A stretch of DNA of 48,718 bases from an uncultured Akkermansia sp. Its GTDB lineage: Bacteria; Verrucomicrobiota; Verrucomicrobiia; Verrucomicrobiales; Akkermansiaceae. Below, piece by piece: positions 35,673 to 44,807 of the stretch. Below the pieces are notes generated by a model. It saw nothing but the letters and a program-made list of their open reading frames with translations, had not been told where the DNA came from and did no database searches. Numbering within the stretch: position 1 is the first letter of the stretch; each line of letters starts with the position of its first letter. The stretch spans positions 1 to 48,718 of the forward strand of contig CASFPZ010000015.1 of the NCBI GenBank assembly GCA_949296365.1, written 5' to 3'. A program made the position numbers and the translations under genes.

Positions 35673-36137
35673 ATGATGCCCATGATTGAGTTATATTCCC
35701 ATGTCGACGAAAAACGTATGCCTCAAGCTATGTTAGCTCAGTTGGAGATGGCATTGAATGCTTGTTTGCCTGATATTATGGTTCTTCCTCATGGCCCTGA
35801 TTATATCCTGGGAGAACTTGAATCAGTCGAAATCTCTATAGTTGACGACCCGACGATTGCTCGTGTACACGCTGACTATTTGAGCGATCCCTCTGTGACA
35901 GATGTTATAACTTTCCCCCATGGAGACGGCTTGGGTGAAATCCTGGTTAGTATAGATACAGCTATCCGCCAAGCGGTTGATTTTCAAGAACCTTGGTCTA
36001 GGGAATTGTTCCGTTATATGGTTCATGGCCTTCTTCATCTTCAAGGTTATCTCGATGCTGATCCTGCCGATCGTGAACTGATGTTTTCTTATCAAGAACC
36101 TCTTGTACTGAGGCATTTCCCAAGCGAGGCCTCGTAA
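35673..36137 (+). CDS. ybeY: Endoribonuclease YbeY (third zinc ligand changed to Asp)
   Basis: YbeY is a metal-dependent endoribonuclease for 16S rRNA 3' maturation and ribosome quality control. The 154-residue product contains HADYLSDPSVTDVITFPHG, LGEILVSIDTA and the zinc site YMVHGLLHLQGYLD near residues 112-125. The usual pattern is HxxxHxxxxxH, but the third His is Asp here. Asp can bind zinc, so activity may remain. The ATG at 35673 (followed by two more in-frame ATGs) avoids overlap with the preceding gene, which ends at 35656. A longer frame to 35604 is not used. Order after 7TM-HD is conserved in many bacteria. Confidence 0.9.
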   Translation: MMPMIELYSHVDEKRMPQAMLAQLEMALNACLPDIMVLPHGPDYILGELESVEISIVDDPTIARVHADYLSDPSVTDVITFPHGDGLGEILVSIDTAIRQAVDFQEPWSRELFRYMVHGLLHLQGYLDADPADRELMFSYQEPLVLRHFPSEAS

Positions 36138-36242
36138 ATCTACACCACAATTCGGACGGTGTGCTTCATTATGGCAAAATCTTTCCCGGCCTGTAAATAG
36201 CAACAAAACTCTAGACTTTCTCGATGGCTTGGAGAGAGGCTA

Positions 36243-36254
36243 CCCCCCCCCCCC
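36243..36254. repeat. Poly-C tract of 12 bases
   Basis: Twelve consecutive C follow CTA in the gap between the convergent ybeY and DUF5009 genes. It is outside any coding frame. Runs of this length are prone to slippage and sequencing error. Confidence 0.9.
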
Positions 36255-36302
36255 AAGAAGTGCTCGATGACATATGTTGCAGGGTGTAATTGTACCTAGG
36301 TC

Positions 36303-37400
36303 TTAAATTTTCACGAAGATCTTGCGCTTGAACATCCAAGTGAGAATGAGCCATTTGAGGATAAGCACTAATAGGCTGAGTAACAGGAATTGGGCGTTGG
36401 GGTATAGGTTGATGATGCCGTTAAATAGACGGTTGCCAATACTATTGAAATCGATGACTGCTTGGGCTACGTAAATAAATAAAGCATTGACGCCAATGAT
36501 TTGGAAAGGGCGTGCTAATCGACTCCATTTCCTGATGTCGAAGGCGTAATAGGCCAGGGTCAAAAGCAGAAGACTCCAACCAGAAACGATGAGATTGAAA
36601 CTTGATGTCCAAAGAGATTTGATCGCCGGATAAAATGTCCAGTGCAAGAGGTATCCTAGGGTGAGCAATACGAGGCTGGTTACCAAGAGTACCTTGAGGG
36701 CGGCAATGGGGGCGGTTCGGTGTGTGTGCAGATAAAACCCTGTCAAGTAGCCAATGAGTGCTACCGAAATGGCTGAGATGACGCATAGAATGCCTTCCGG
36801 ATCCATGGTGCCTCCATAAAGAACTCCTGGCAACAACATCCTGTCAATGATGGCGTTAATACTGTGGCTATGATCTAATTCCCCAATGCTCAATTGCAGT
36901 CCTCCAATCGTAATCAGGAGAAATACACAACAAAAAACTAGTGAAATAAATTTTTTGAGCCACAATGCTAATAGACCTGCGACGCAACCGGCTGTTCCAA
37001 TGAGCCCGAGCACAGAGGCAAAACGCCACTCGGAACAGGGCAGGGAAAGCGGTCCATTGACTACAATTCCTAGGACAATAAGAATCAAGGTCCGTTTGAG
37101 CAACGATTGGGTAATCTTCCAGCGTGATAATCCTGCCAATAGTTGTTTGTGGAGAGAAAAGAATAGTGAAACTCCCGAAATGAAAAGAAATAAGGGGAAA
37201 ATGAGGTCGTAGAGGTGGATGCCTTCCCATGCACAGTGCCTGAATTGTTGAGCAACTGCCTGTACCCCACTCCAATCGGGGCAACAGGCCGCCCAAGCTG
37301 CCATGATGGCATCCAAACCGATGATACATATCATGTCTGCCCCGCGAAGTGCATCCAGTGAAAGCAATCTGGGAGACTTAACCTCATTTTCTCCGGACAT
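36303..37400 (-). CDS. DUF5009/HGSNAT-like multi-pass membrane acyltransferase
   Basis: A 365-residue integral membrane protein. The family signature RLLSLDALRGADM is at the N-terminus, followed by WEGIHLYDLIFPLFLFISGVS, which holds the conserved His of this group. About nine to ten hydrophobic helices follow, ending in a basic tail. It resembles the human lysosomal enzyme that acetylates the terminal glucosamine of heparan sulfate, and bacterial NagX-like proteins found in amino-sugar loci. The substrate is unproven. It is encoded 24 bp after the six-hairpin glycosidase on the same strand, so sugar modification or uptake is likely. Confidence 0.85.
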   Translation of the reverse strand: MSGENEVKSPRLLSLDALRGADMICIIGLDAIMAAWAACCPDWSGVQAVAQQFRHCAWEGIHLYDLIFPLFLFISGVSLFFSLHKQLLAGLSRWKITQSLLKRTLILIVLGIVVNGPLSLPCSEWRFASVLGLIGTAGCVAGLLALWLKKFISLVFCCVFLLITIGGLQLSIGELDHSHSINAIIDRMLLPGVLYGGTMDPEGILCVISAISVALIGYLTGFYLHTHRTAPIAALKVLLVTSLVLLTLGYLLHWTFYPAIKSLWTSSFNLIVSGWSLLLLTLAYYAFDIRKWSRLARPFQIIGVNALFIYVAQAVIDFNSIGNRLFNGIINLYPNAQFLLLSLLVLILKWLILTWMFKRKIFVKI

Positions 37401-37424
37401 CGTCGTGATCAGGGTAAGGTTCTT

Positions 37425-39416
37425 TTACGGAAGCGTGATAGAATGTGTTATCCCTTCGGCTTGGGTTTGCTGGTAAATGGTTTGTCCACTGACATTGGTT
37501 ACCTGAACTTCGATCCCTTGGGGAACCCGTTTCATGGAGATGGAAAAGGTAGAACCGAAGGCTTTAATATTTTTGAGAGAAGTCTTATCCCAATTTTTAG
37601 GCATTCGGGGTAACAAAGTGAAACTACGGAATCCCGTCGGGTTAATACCGAAAAGGCCTTCTGTGAAGATTCGACAGTAGAGGCCACTTTCTGCGGAGAG
37701 ATGGCTTTGGTTGGCTTCTGGCCATGCTTCGATTGCGTAGGGAACGTGTTGTCCCAAAAGGCGCTCCTGTGAGTAATCAATGAGTTTAGGCAAGGCTCGA
37801 TCCTGTTCTCCGACGAAGAAAATGCCTCGGAAGGCGTAGAGTGCTGAACGATCCCAATAGGTTTTCCCGCCTGAGGCTGTCAACATCCCATTGCCAAACC
37901 AAAGTTTAGGCGAGAATAATGCATCGACTGTACCTTTGACTTTTTCTGTAAAACCGGCTGTCAATGGCATGCAAATCCAGCTGCGAAGCACCTTGTTGGT
38001 CTCATAATATTTGTAGGTATCGAAGCCTTCAACTGTACCTTCAAAATACTTTCTGATGTCTTGTTTGAGTTGTTCGGCTTCTCGCACATAGGCGGCAATC
38101 TGAGGATCCTGAGGGTTGAGCGCCTTTTTTAAGTTGGCTGAGGTTAATAGGGCATCGTAGAATAAAATATTGGTACAAAGGTTAGCTTTGCCACTAGGGA
38201 AACGCCCTTCCAGTTCGTCGCGATCAGAGGCAATGACTCCTTCTGGGGTCCTGTGCCGCCGACAATATTCCAAACACCAGTCAATGAGCGGCATCATTTC
38301 TTGCCCCCAAGCTGGATTCCCTGAAGCCAAGACAAAGCGAGAGGCGCCATAGGCAATCATGGCCTGATCTCCTCGGTCGCCAGCTCCATTCCAAATCCCT
38401 TCGCCTTCCGCAATGATCGATGAAGGAATGGGCTTGTACTCGGGGTTCATGAACTTGGCAAATAAACGGTACGAATTGATAGCGCTCTCATTGCCTAAGG
38501 CATTACCTAAAAAGGGGAAAAACGGATTGATGTATTCTGCTTGATCGTTAGCCCAAATTGCTGCTAAGAATTTGTTGTATCCTCCTGGCCCATGCATGAG
38601 ACCTCCTCGGGTACTGAAAATACTTTCTACAGCTCGTACTTTAGCAAAGGCAAACATGGAGTTGAGTACTGCTTCCGGTGTTTCTAATTGGAGAGAACTG
38701 CGTACCGAATCAATAAAGGCGCGGCGTGCTGCAAGTTCCGATTCGGGGTTGTCGCAGTAAGGTGCCTCTTCCTGGAGTCGTGCCGCTCTGATCAATGCGT
38801 ATGTTTTCACTTCTCCGGGCGCTAAAGTGAAATCACCTGAACCTAACAGACTCTCTTCGATAAGATAACTGCCGCGTGTCCCTGGCTTAGTTTGTTGGGT
38901 CTTGCGCCAGGCGGGGATAACTAAGTGAATATTCCGATCGCTGGTGTTACGCAATTCGAGGTGCTCGATGATGGCCGGAGAAGACGATGAAGGACAAAAT
39001 GTTCGAGTCTGTGAAATACCCCCCGGATGGTCGGATGTCACCGAAAACACTCCATCAATGCGGGTCCGGCGCACCTTGCCGGGTGTAAGTGGCTGCCCGT
39101 TGATGAGGGGGCGTGTCTCCGCTGCTTCTTTGAAACGCATATCCAAAGCTGCATGCGTATTGTTGGGTATGGTCCGCAACATGGGCCAGCGAATCCATTG
39201 CGTTGCTTCAAAAAAACCTTGGTCGGAAATGCTCCACTCAAGGATGAGATCGACTGCTCGCCCCGACATGGCAAAATGGTCTTTGTGCCCAGACCTAGGC
39301 GCTAATGTAATCCCTTCTCCATCCAAACTCCATTTGACGTCTCCCGCTAACAAGGGCGAATTGGCCAGTAAAACTAGGGAACAAAGAAAAACGTTGATAT
39401 ATGATTTAATTTTCAT
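37425..39416 (-). CDS. Exported six-hairpin ((alpha/alpha)6) glycosidase-like protein
   Basis: A 663-residue secreted protein with a signal peptide (YINVFLCSLVLLANSPLLAG). The N-terminal third (about 25-240) is a beta-sandwich domain. Residues about 250-600 form an alpha-helical toroid with FAFAKVRAVESIF, RGGLMHGPGGYN, AIWANDQAEYINPFFPF, EGEGIWNGAGDRGDQAM and AIEAWPEANQSHLSAESGLY. This is the layout of MGH1/GH63- and GH78-like six-hairpin glycosidases; the acids in WANDQAE and GAGDRGDQ are candidates for catalysis. The specific family is not assigned. The ATG at 39416 gives a clean signal peptide; the frame extends to 39452. Confidence 0.8.
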   Translation of the reverse strand: MKIKSYINVFLCSLVLLANSPLLAGDVKWSLDGEGITLAPRSGHKDHFAMSGRAVDLILEWSISDQGFFEATQWIRWPMLRTIPNNTHAALDMRFKEAAETRPLINGQPLTPGKVRRTRIDGVFSVTSDHPGGISQTRTFCPSSSSPAIIEHLELRNTSDRNIHLVIPAWRKTQQTKPGTRGSYLIEESLLGSGDFTLAPGEVKTYALIRAARLQEEAPYCDNPESELAARRAFIDSVRSSLQLETPEAVLNSMFAFAKVRAVESIFSTRGGLMHGPGGYNKFLAAIWANDQAEYINPFFPFLGNALGNESAINSYRLFAKFMNPEYKPIPSSIIAEGEGIWNGAGDRGDQAMIAYGASRFVLASGNPAWGQEMMPLIDWCLEYCRRHRTPEGVIASDRDELEGRFPSGKANLCTNILFYDALLTSANLKKALNPQDPQIAAYVREAEQLKQDIRKYFEGTVEGFDTYKYYETNKVLRSWICMPLTAGFTEKVKGTVDALFSPKLWFGNGMLTASGGKTYWDRSALYAFRGIFFVGEQDRALPKLIDYSQERLLGQHVPYAIEAWPEANQSHLSAESGLYCRIFTEGLFGINPTGFRSFTLLPRMPKNWDKTSLKNIKAFGSTFSISMKRVPQGIEVQVTNVSGQTIYQQTQAEGITHSITLP

Positions 39417-39496
39417 GAAATCTGGGCCGCTTATTTTCCAAGAATACGGCATATCTTGCGATCCCCTTTCACAAAATCCGGTCCTATCAGAATTTT

Positions 39497-39955
39497 TTAT
39501 CGCGAAAGGTCTTCTTGATAGTAAACACAGATATTCCTGGCATTAAGAATAGTACGAACGTGGGCGGGATCCTTGACATGAAAAGCTGCAAGAGCAACCC
39601 CGTGATAACTGGGAAATAAGGGATAGATAAAATCAACGTTAATTTCTGCCTGAAACAAAATATCGAGACAATCCCCTAAATCTTGCGCCCCACCGCGCAT
39701 GGCTATTACGAGAATTTCACTGACAATAAAACCAATGCCTCGTTCTAAAAATAAAGTAATAGCAAAATCGGGATCGCTTAAAATGAGCCGGACAACGGTG
39801 GCTTCGTAAAAGTCGGCAGTACTACATCCTAAGCATATAATCCCGTGACTGGCTAACAAGGAGAGTAAAGAAGACAAAGCTCCCGTCCTGTTGTCTAAAG
39901 TGACAGTAAGTTGTCGAATGGGACTACCGGGTTGTTGGGTGAGGCATCCATTCAT
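39497..39955 (-). CDS. Tandem ACT-domain protein
   Basis: A 152-residue cytoplasmic protein with two ACT-type regulatory domains: one begins QLTVTLDNRTGALSSLLSLL (about 15-80), the other at about 83-150 with DILFQAEINVDFIYPLF. There is no catalytic domain. Such free ACT proteins bind amino acids and act as sensors. It lies 34 bp after argD on the same strand, so an amino acid-linked role is plausible. Confidence 0.8.
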   Translation of the reverse strand: MNGCLTQQPGSPIRQLTVTLDNRTGALSSLLSLLASHGIICLGCSTADFYEATVVRLILSDPDFAITLFLERGIGFIVSEILVIAMRGGAQDLGDCLDILFQAEINVDFIYPLFPSYHGVALAAFHVKDPAHVRTILNARNICVYYQEDLSR

Positions 39956-39989
39956 GACAATCGAGGACGGGAGGTATGAGTGAGGTATC

Positions 39990-41246
39990 TCAGGCGTTGA
40001 ATTGTTTTAAGGTTTTCTTAATGATCGAAAGCGCTTGTTCGATTTCATCGTCCGAAACGTTGAGCGGTGGCAACAAACGAACTGTTTCTGGACCTGCTGG
40101 CACAGACAGTAAGCCTTCTTTACGTAGAGCCTCAACAACAATAGAAGCGGGCGTTTTCCCTTCTTCTGTCGGGAGGCATTGAGCATTTAGACCTATGCCA
40201 ATGAGAAGGCCTAATCCTCGGCATTTTGATATGACAGGAAGCCCCCAAGATTCTATCGTTGCTCGAATCTGTGGCCCAATTTTCTTGGCGCGTTCTGGTA
40301 GGTGTTGGGCGACAATTTCGCGGAGCACGGTGAGTGCTACTGTCGAGCAAAATGGGTTCCCTCCAAACGTAGATCCGTGAGAACCGGCATCCATGATTGA
40401 TGACAACGGTGTCCCTTCGTCATTGATGCTGCGATCGCTTGTCCAAAAGGCACCCATGGGTAAACCTCCTGCAAGCGCCTTGGCCCACGAAATCCCATCT
40501 GGGCGCACATCGGGGTTGATTGCCCGCCAGGCCATGAGCTCGCCGCAGCGACCGAATCCACATTGCACTTCGTCAATCAACAAAAGCAAATCGTGCTTCT
40601 GGCAGAGTTGGTAAACGCCCATGAGAAAATCAGGATCGCAGACGTTGACCCCTCCTTCCCCCTGGATGGGCTCTAGCATGATTGCCACGGTCTCTTTGCG
40701 AATAGCATGGCTGATTGCCTCTAAATTGTTGAATTCTAAGTAACGGAATCCTGGCAACATCGGGTCGAATTCTTTCTGAATTTTGGCCTGGCCAGTGGCT
40801 GACATGCTGCCTAGCGTCCTTCCGTGGAAGGATTTTAAGAACGTGAGTACTTCGTATCGTGGAGATCCATCAGCGGCAGGCCGCCTGTGGCCGAATCGAC
40901 GAGCCATTTTGATCATGCCATCGTTGGCTTCAGCCCCACTGTTGCCGAAAAATACTTTGCCAGGGAGCTGCATGCACTTGTTGACTATAAATTCTGCTAA
41001 ATCTGCCTGTTGTGGAATCCGATACAGATTAGAACAATGAAGAAGTACTTCAGATTGCTTTCTGATTGCTTCTGTTACAACTGGGTGGCAATGGCCAAGT
41101 GCGCACACGGCAATGCCAGCACAGAAATCCAGGTAACATTTGCCCTCGCTATCCCATAAGCGGGAACCTTGCCCTCGTACTATGGAAATGGGAAACCTTC
41201 CGTAACTGGGTAATACGTACCGCTTAAACTTTTCTTCAGTATTCAT
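39990..41246 (-). CDS. argD: Acetylornithine aminotransferase (class III PLP aminotransferase)
   Basis: A 418-residue PLP enzyme of the arginine pathway that transfers an amino group between acetylornithine and 2-oxoglutarate; it may also act on succinyldiaminopimelate. Landmarks are YLDFCAGIAVCALGHCHP, FFGNSGAEANDGMIKMAR, SFHGRTLGSMSATGQ, LEPIQGEGGVN, LLIDEVQCGFGRCG with the PLP-binding Asp, and SWAKALAGGLPMGA with the Schiff-base lysine. The length is normal. Other class III aminotransferases share these motifs, so the exact substrate rests on overall resemblance. Confidence 0.88.
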   Translation of the reverse strand: MNTEEKFKRYVLPSYGRFPISIVRGQGSRLWDSEGKCYLDFCAGIAVCALGHCHPVVTEAIRKQSEVLLHCSNLYRIPQQADLAEFIVNKCMQLPGKVFFGNSGAEANDGMIKMARRFGHRRPAADGSPRYEVLTFLKSFHGRTLGSMSATGQAKIQKEFDPMLPGFRYLEFNNLEAISHAIRKETVAIMLEPIQGEGGVNVCDPDFLMGVYQLCQKHDLLLLIDEVQCGFGRCGELMAWRAINPDVRPDGISWAKALAGGLPMGAFWTSDRSINDEGTPLSSIMDAGSHGSTFGGNPFCSTVALTVLREIVAQHLPERAKKIGPQIRATIESWGLPVISKCRGLGLLIGIGLNAQCLPTEEGKTPASIVVEALRKEGLLSVPAGPETVRLLPPLNVSDDEIEQALSIIKKTLKQFNA

Positions 41247-41310
41247 AATAGAAGCACAATGCTGGTTCTTTGGGTGGAATTAGTTTGCACGTTTCAATGC
41301 AGCTGTAAAT

Positions 41311-41607
41311 TCAAAATTTTTCAATTGTAAAACGGGTTAAGTCGAGATTGACGGTAGCTGGCTCGCTGATCGCTTGGTCGATGAGGCGAGAGAGCCGACT
41401 GTGGTGCTTGAGTTCATTGAGGTAGGCGTCGATCGCTTCCCGTGGCCCCTGCACAAACAGTCGCACTGTCCCATCGGGCTCGTTGCGTACCCAACCGCTA
41501 ATGGGGAATTGTCGCGCCAACTCGTGGCTTGTGTACCGGAACCCTACTCCTTGCACGACCCCATGGAAAACGATTTCTTCTGCTTCGATATCACTTCCCT
41601 GTCCCAT
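41311..41607 (-). CDS. acyP: Acylphosphatase
   Basis: A 98-residue protein that hydrolyses acyl phosphates. The signature GVVQGVGFRYTSHELA contains the phosphate-binding arginine and GWVRNEPDGTVRLFVQG the catalytic asparagine. A short N-terminal extension of about nine residues precedes the domain. The gene starts 5 bp after the EEP-family gene on the same strand. Confidence 0.95.
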   Translation of the reverse strand: MGQGSDIEAEEIVFHGVVQGVGFRYTSHELARQFPISGWVRNEPDGTVRLFVQGPREAIDAYLNELKHHSRLSRLIDQAISEPATVNLDLTRFTIEKF

Positions 41608-41612
41608 AAATA

Positions 41613-42386
41613 TTATTTGGTGGGTGTTGGCAAGACTACGTGAACGACTACTGGTCTGTGGTCTGAAGCTTGACGTTCTGGAAGCACCTCAGTCTTTTCC
41701 ACGTTGCAGGTGGCTCCCTTTTTATGGTAAAGGCAGATGTAATCGATGAGGTCGCGTGCATTGTTAGCTGGGCAAGTCGGCTGATCCCGACGGTTGAGAA
41801 TGGTAAAAGATTGTGTTAGTTGATTCCCTGGCGATGATTGGGGCTTGAAGTTGAAGTCGCCAGCTAGGAAAACTGGCTTCTTGCACCGCGAAGCCTCGTC
41901 GGCAATAATTTGCAAAGAACTTCGCTGGTCGGCTTCTGTTAAGGATAAATGTGTCGCAAAAAAGAAGAAATCAGGGAATTCGGCCATAAGCAGTACTCGT
42001 GCTTCTTCCCGGCCTGGTAACGCTCGGCGTTTAATGTTGATAGGGCGTTGTTTCGAAAGCAATCCAATCCCATATTCTCCTCCTTGGAAGTTGATGGCTT
42101 TGGCATAGGTGTAGACCATCCCTGTGGAATTTCCTAATTCCTGGAGTATGTTCCTGCGCCCGCTTCTCTGGGTTCGGTTGTCGAGTTCTTGAATGGCGAC
42201 GATGTCGGGGGTTGCTCGGCGAATGATATTGCTGATGCGGTTGGTGTTGATGGCGGAGGTATCCATGCCTCGACAATTGCGCACATTGTAAGTCATGAGT
42301 TTCAATGCTGTCGCTTGTTCTGTCGCTAGGCCAATAAACGATAACATCCCTGCCAGCAAGATGCAAAAACTGAAAATGCGTTTCAT
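41613..42386 (-). CDS. Exported endonuclease/exonuclease/phosphatase-family protein
   Basis: A 257-residue protein with a signal peptide (FSFCILLAGMLSFIGLATEQA). It has the EEP fold motifs LMTYNVRNCRG, PDIVAIQELDN (metal Glu), FFATHLSLTEADQR, FLAGDFNFKPQ (catalytic Asp/Asn) and ASDHRPVVVHV (catalytic Asp-His). Exported members act as nucleases, phosphodiesterases or sphingomyelinase-like enzymes; the substrate is unknown. It belongs to a run of minus-strand genes from nif3-like to argD. Confidence 0.9.
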   Translation of the reverse strand: MKRIFSFCILLAGMLSFIGLATEQATALKLMTYNVRNCRGMDTSAINTNRISNIIRRATPDIVAIQELDNRTQRSGRRNILQELGNSTGMVYTYAKAINFQGGEYGIGLLSKQRPINIKRRALPGREEARVLLMAEFPDFFFFATHLSLTEADQRSSLQIIADEASRCKKPVFLAGDFNFKPQSSPGNQLTQSFTILNRRDQPTCPANNARDLIDYICLYHKKGATCNVEKTEVLPERQASDHRPVVVHVVLPTPTK

Positions 42387-42480
42387 AACACAATGATTCT
42401 ATAAACTTTTTAACCCTAAATGTCAGTCTTATTTTTGGAAAACCTTCTCTGCTGTTGCCTGTAAGACTGTCGATTGAATC

Positions 42481-43428
42481 TTACCGGTCCTTAAGACGAT
42501 TCCCGTCCTGGTTGAACCTCGGAAAACACTGGAACCATAGCTGAAATTCAGGCGGTACCGGCGCCTCAAGATCAATGCGCTTGCCTGTCGTGGGATGGGT
42601 AAACGAAAGCCGCCATGCATGTAACATTAGCCGCCCAGGTCGCACTTTTTGTCGCTTGGGATTGGCGTAAATGGGGTCGCCTATCAACGGATGCCCCAGA
42701 TGGAGCATGTGTACGCGTATCTGGTGCGTGCGGCCTGTGTGTAATGTACAGAGAACGAGTGAAGAATCCGTACCCGAATCGTAGGACAAAACTTCCCAAT
42801 CTGTGATGGCGGGTTTGCCTGAACCTGGATTGACAACTGCCATTTTGAGCCGATTAACGGGATGCCGCCCAATGTGGGTGAAAATCGTGCCCTGATGTTC
42901 TTTGGGACACCCCTGGACGACTGCTAAATAAAGTTTTTGCGTAGATCGCTCGGCAAATTGGCTCGTTAATGACAGATGGGCCTGGTCGTTTTTGGCAACG
43001 ACGAGGCATCCTGAGGTATCCTTATCAAGGCGGTGGACGATGCCGGGCCGTTCAATACCGCCGATCCCAGAAAGATCGCCACAGTGGTAGAGCAGGGCGT
43101 TGACTAATGTCCCGTCGGGATTGCCTGCTGCTGGGTGAACGACTAATCCCGATTCTTTGTTGACAACAATAACGTCTGAATCCTCGTAGAGAATGTCGAT
43201 CGGAATGTTCTGGGGTTGTGCCTGCGCCGGAGCTGGCTCCGGAATGGAAACTTCAATGGTGTCGCCGCGGTTTACGATGGCTTTGGCTTTGGTCGCTGCT
43301 CCATTTAACATAATGTTGCCAGATTTAATCAATGATTGAATCCGCGAACGGGACAACTCAGGAAGACTTGCCGCTAAATATTGATCTAATCGCGTTTTGC
43401 CATCGGCATCGTCAGTTGTCAAAATCAT
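42481..43428 (-). CDS. rluD: RluA/RluD-family pseudouridine synthase
   Basis: A 315-residue enzyme that converts uridine to pseudouridine in 23S rRNA or tRNA. The N-terminal S4 RNA-binding domain (residues about 10-75) is LDQYLAASLPELSRSRIQSL. The catalytic domain has GIVHRLDKDTSGCLVVAKN with the essential Asp, near residues 131-149, then HTGRTHQIRVHMLHLGHPL. The S4 domain favours RluD, which modifies helix 69, but RluC is not excluded. Its ATG overlaps the TGA of the nif3-like gene by 4 bases (ATGA), so the two are translationally coupled. Confidence 0.92.
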   Translation of the reverse strand: MILTTDDADGKTRLDQYLAASLPELSRSRIQSLIKSGNIMLNGAATKAKAIVNRGDTIEVSIPEPAPAQAQPQNIPIDILYEDSDVIVVNKESGLVVHPAAGNPDGTLVNALLYHCGDLSGIGGIERPGIVHRLDKDTSGCLVVAKNDQAHLSLTSQFAERSTQKLYLAVVQGCPKEHQGTIFTHIGRHPVNRLKMAVVNPGSGKPAITDWEVLSYDSGTDSSLVLCTLHTGRTHQIRVHMLHLGHPLIGDPIYANPKRQKVRPGRLMLHAWRLSFTHPTTGKRIDLEAPVPPEFQLWFQCFPRFNQDGNRLKDR

Positions 43429-44228
43429 AACGATTGGGGATAAGTCGTGTAGCTGCTGGGAGGAACATTAAGATGATTACAGGGTATCCCAAAAATATCG
43501 GAAACAAGGGTCCCTAAGGCTCTGATGCCGAATGTTTCGGTTTCATAGTGCCCTCCATAGATGAGATTGATCCCAAGCTCTTGTGCCATAGGGATGGTCC
43601 AGTATGAACCTTCCCCGGTGATAAATGTGCAAGCATGTTCTTGGGCGACGGTGCTTAATTCATTGCCGGCCCCACCTGTGCATAAAATGATGGACCCTGG
43701 TGCCTCAGAAAGCGGTACCTGCGAGTAAACCTCGGGAACCTTGCCCAACGTAGCTGTTAGATCCTCAATCAGATCCCCCAACGTTCTCTCGTAATTGCCT
43801 CGAACTCCCATGGCTTTCCCGCGGACGCGAAGAGCACTGCCGGTAATTTGAATATGGCATGCTTTTGCCATGAGCACGTTGTTGCCAAACAGCGGGTGAA
43901 TATCTAAAGGCAAGTGCGCTGAATAAATGGCTAAATTATGGTCGAGCGCTAGTTGAATTTTCCGTTTCCAAGCTCCTGTCACTGGCTGTAAACCCTGCCA
44001 GAACAAACCATGGTGTACTAATAACAGGTCCACTCCCTTCTCGATGGCTTCCCGAATGACTCGCTCTGAGGCGTCAACTGCTGTGGCTACTCGGGTAATC
44101 TCCCCAGAATTCTCAACCTGGAGGCCGTTGAGCGCATGCGGATAATCCTGAACCTCATCCAAACTCAAACGTTCATGAAGAAATTGGGTGATGAGCTCTA
44201 ATCGTATGGAATGTGTTGGCGAGAGCAT
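43425..44228 (-). CDS. Nif3-like dinuclear metal-centre protein (DUF34)
   Basis: A 267-residue member of the NIF3/YbgI family, which forms hexamers with two metal ions per subunit. It shows ALNGLQVENSG, VDLLLVHHGLFWQG (metal-binding histidines), AIYSAHLPLDIHPLFGNN and the C-terminal FITGEGSYWTI and LIYGGHYETETFG. The family's exact reaction is unsettled; some members are linked to GTP cyclohydrolase-type or metal-related functions. The ATG at 44228 (SPTHSIRLELI) matches the family start better than 44249. It overlaps the next gene by 4 bases. Confidence 0.9.
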   Translation of the reverse strand: MLSPTHSIRLELITQFLHERLSLDEVQDYPHALNGLQVENSGEITRVATAVDASERVIREAIEKGVDLLLVHHGLFWQGLQPVTGAWKRKIQLALDHNLAIYSAHLPLDIHPLFGNNVLMAKACHIQITGSALRVRGKAMGVRGNYERTLGDLIEDLTATLGKVPEVYSQVPLSEAPGSIILCTGGAGNELSTVAQEHACTFITGEGSYWTIPMAQELGINLIYGGHYETETFGIRALGTLVSDIFGIPCNHLNVPPSSYTTYPQSL

Positions 44229-44249
44229 GTAGCTTTTATAAAAAATCAT

Positions 44250-44565
44250 CGCTCAAAATCAAGACTACCTCCAGGATAAACTCATTTCTCCCTACTAATT
44301 TCCTGTTACAATAGTACTTGGATTTCTGATTGTTGGGCGGCTGTGCTCTGCTGGAAAGAGAATCAAGAGTGGCATCCTCGTAAAATCTTCAGCGTGGATA
44401 TTGCTCAGTGTCATGCCTGCCTCCCCAAATTACAGGCCGATACTAATGCCTTGTAAAGGCTTATAGCCCGTTGTCCTTTGAAGAAGCATGGACAATGGTT
44501 ATCAAGACGCAATTGCCGCATTTTAGTCTTGCATGGAGGAACCGGACGAGTAAAATCCCTCCACC
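44250..44565 (+). promoter_or_regulatory. Long leader upstream of rpmI
   Basis: A 316-bp gene-free stretch shared by the divergent nif3-like gene and rpmI. TACAAT near 44308 could be a -10 box for rpmI. GCCTG...CAGGC and GCCTTGTAAAGGC (around 44415-44460) can fold as hairpins before the L35 start. In other bacteria this operon is repressed by L20 binding to its leader, which may be the role here. No infC gene is present upstream. Confidence 0.35.
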
Positions 44566-44775
44566 ATGACCCGCAAAGGTGGTATCAACAAAACACGCAA
44601 GGCTGTTGCCAAGCGTTTCAAGGTCACCGGAACGGGCAAGGTTCTGCGCCGTAAACAGGGTAAGCGCCACATTCTGCAAAAGAAGTCCAGCAAGCGGAAA
44701 CGCTCATTGACTAAAGTTGCTCTTGTGGATGAGACGCAAGTCTGGGCGGTTAAACAGAATATGCCCTTCAATTAA
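44566..44775 (+). CDS. rpmI: 50S ribosomal protein L35
   Basis: A 69-residue basic protein. KAVAKRFKVTGTGKVLRRKQGKRH is not quoted in full here: the family core runs from residues 13 to 35 with KRFK and GKV, then SSKRKRSL and a less conserved end. It pairs with rplT downstream in the usual rpmI-rplT order. Confidence 0.96.
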   Translation: MTRKGGINKTRKAVAKRFKVTGTGKVLRRKQGKRHILQKKSSKRKRSLTKVALVDETQVWAVKQNMPFN

Positions 44776-44807
44776 GACCATGGAAACGCTCGCTGCAACC
44801 GAGCATA

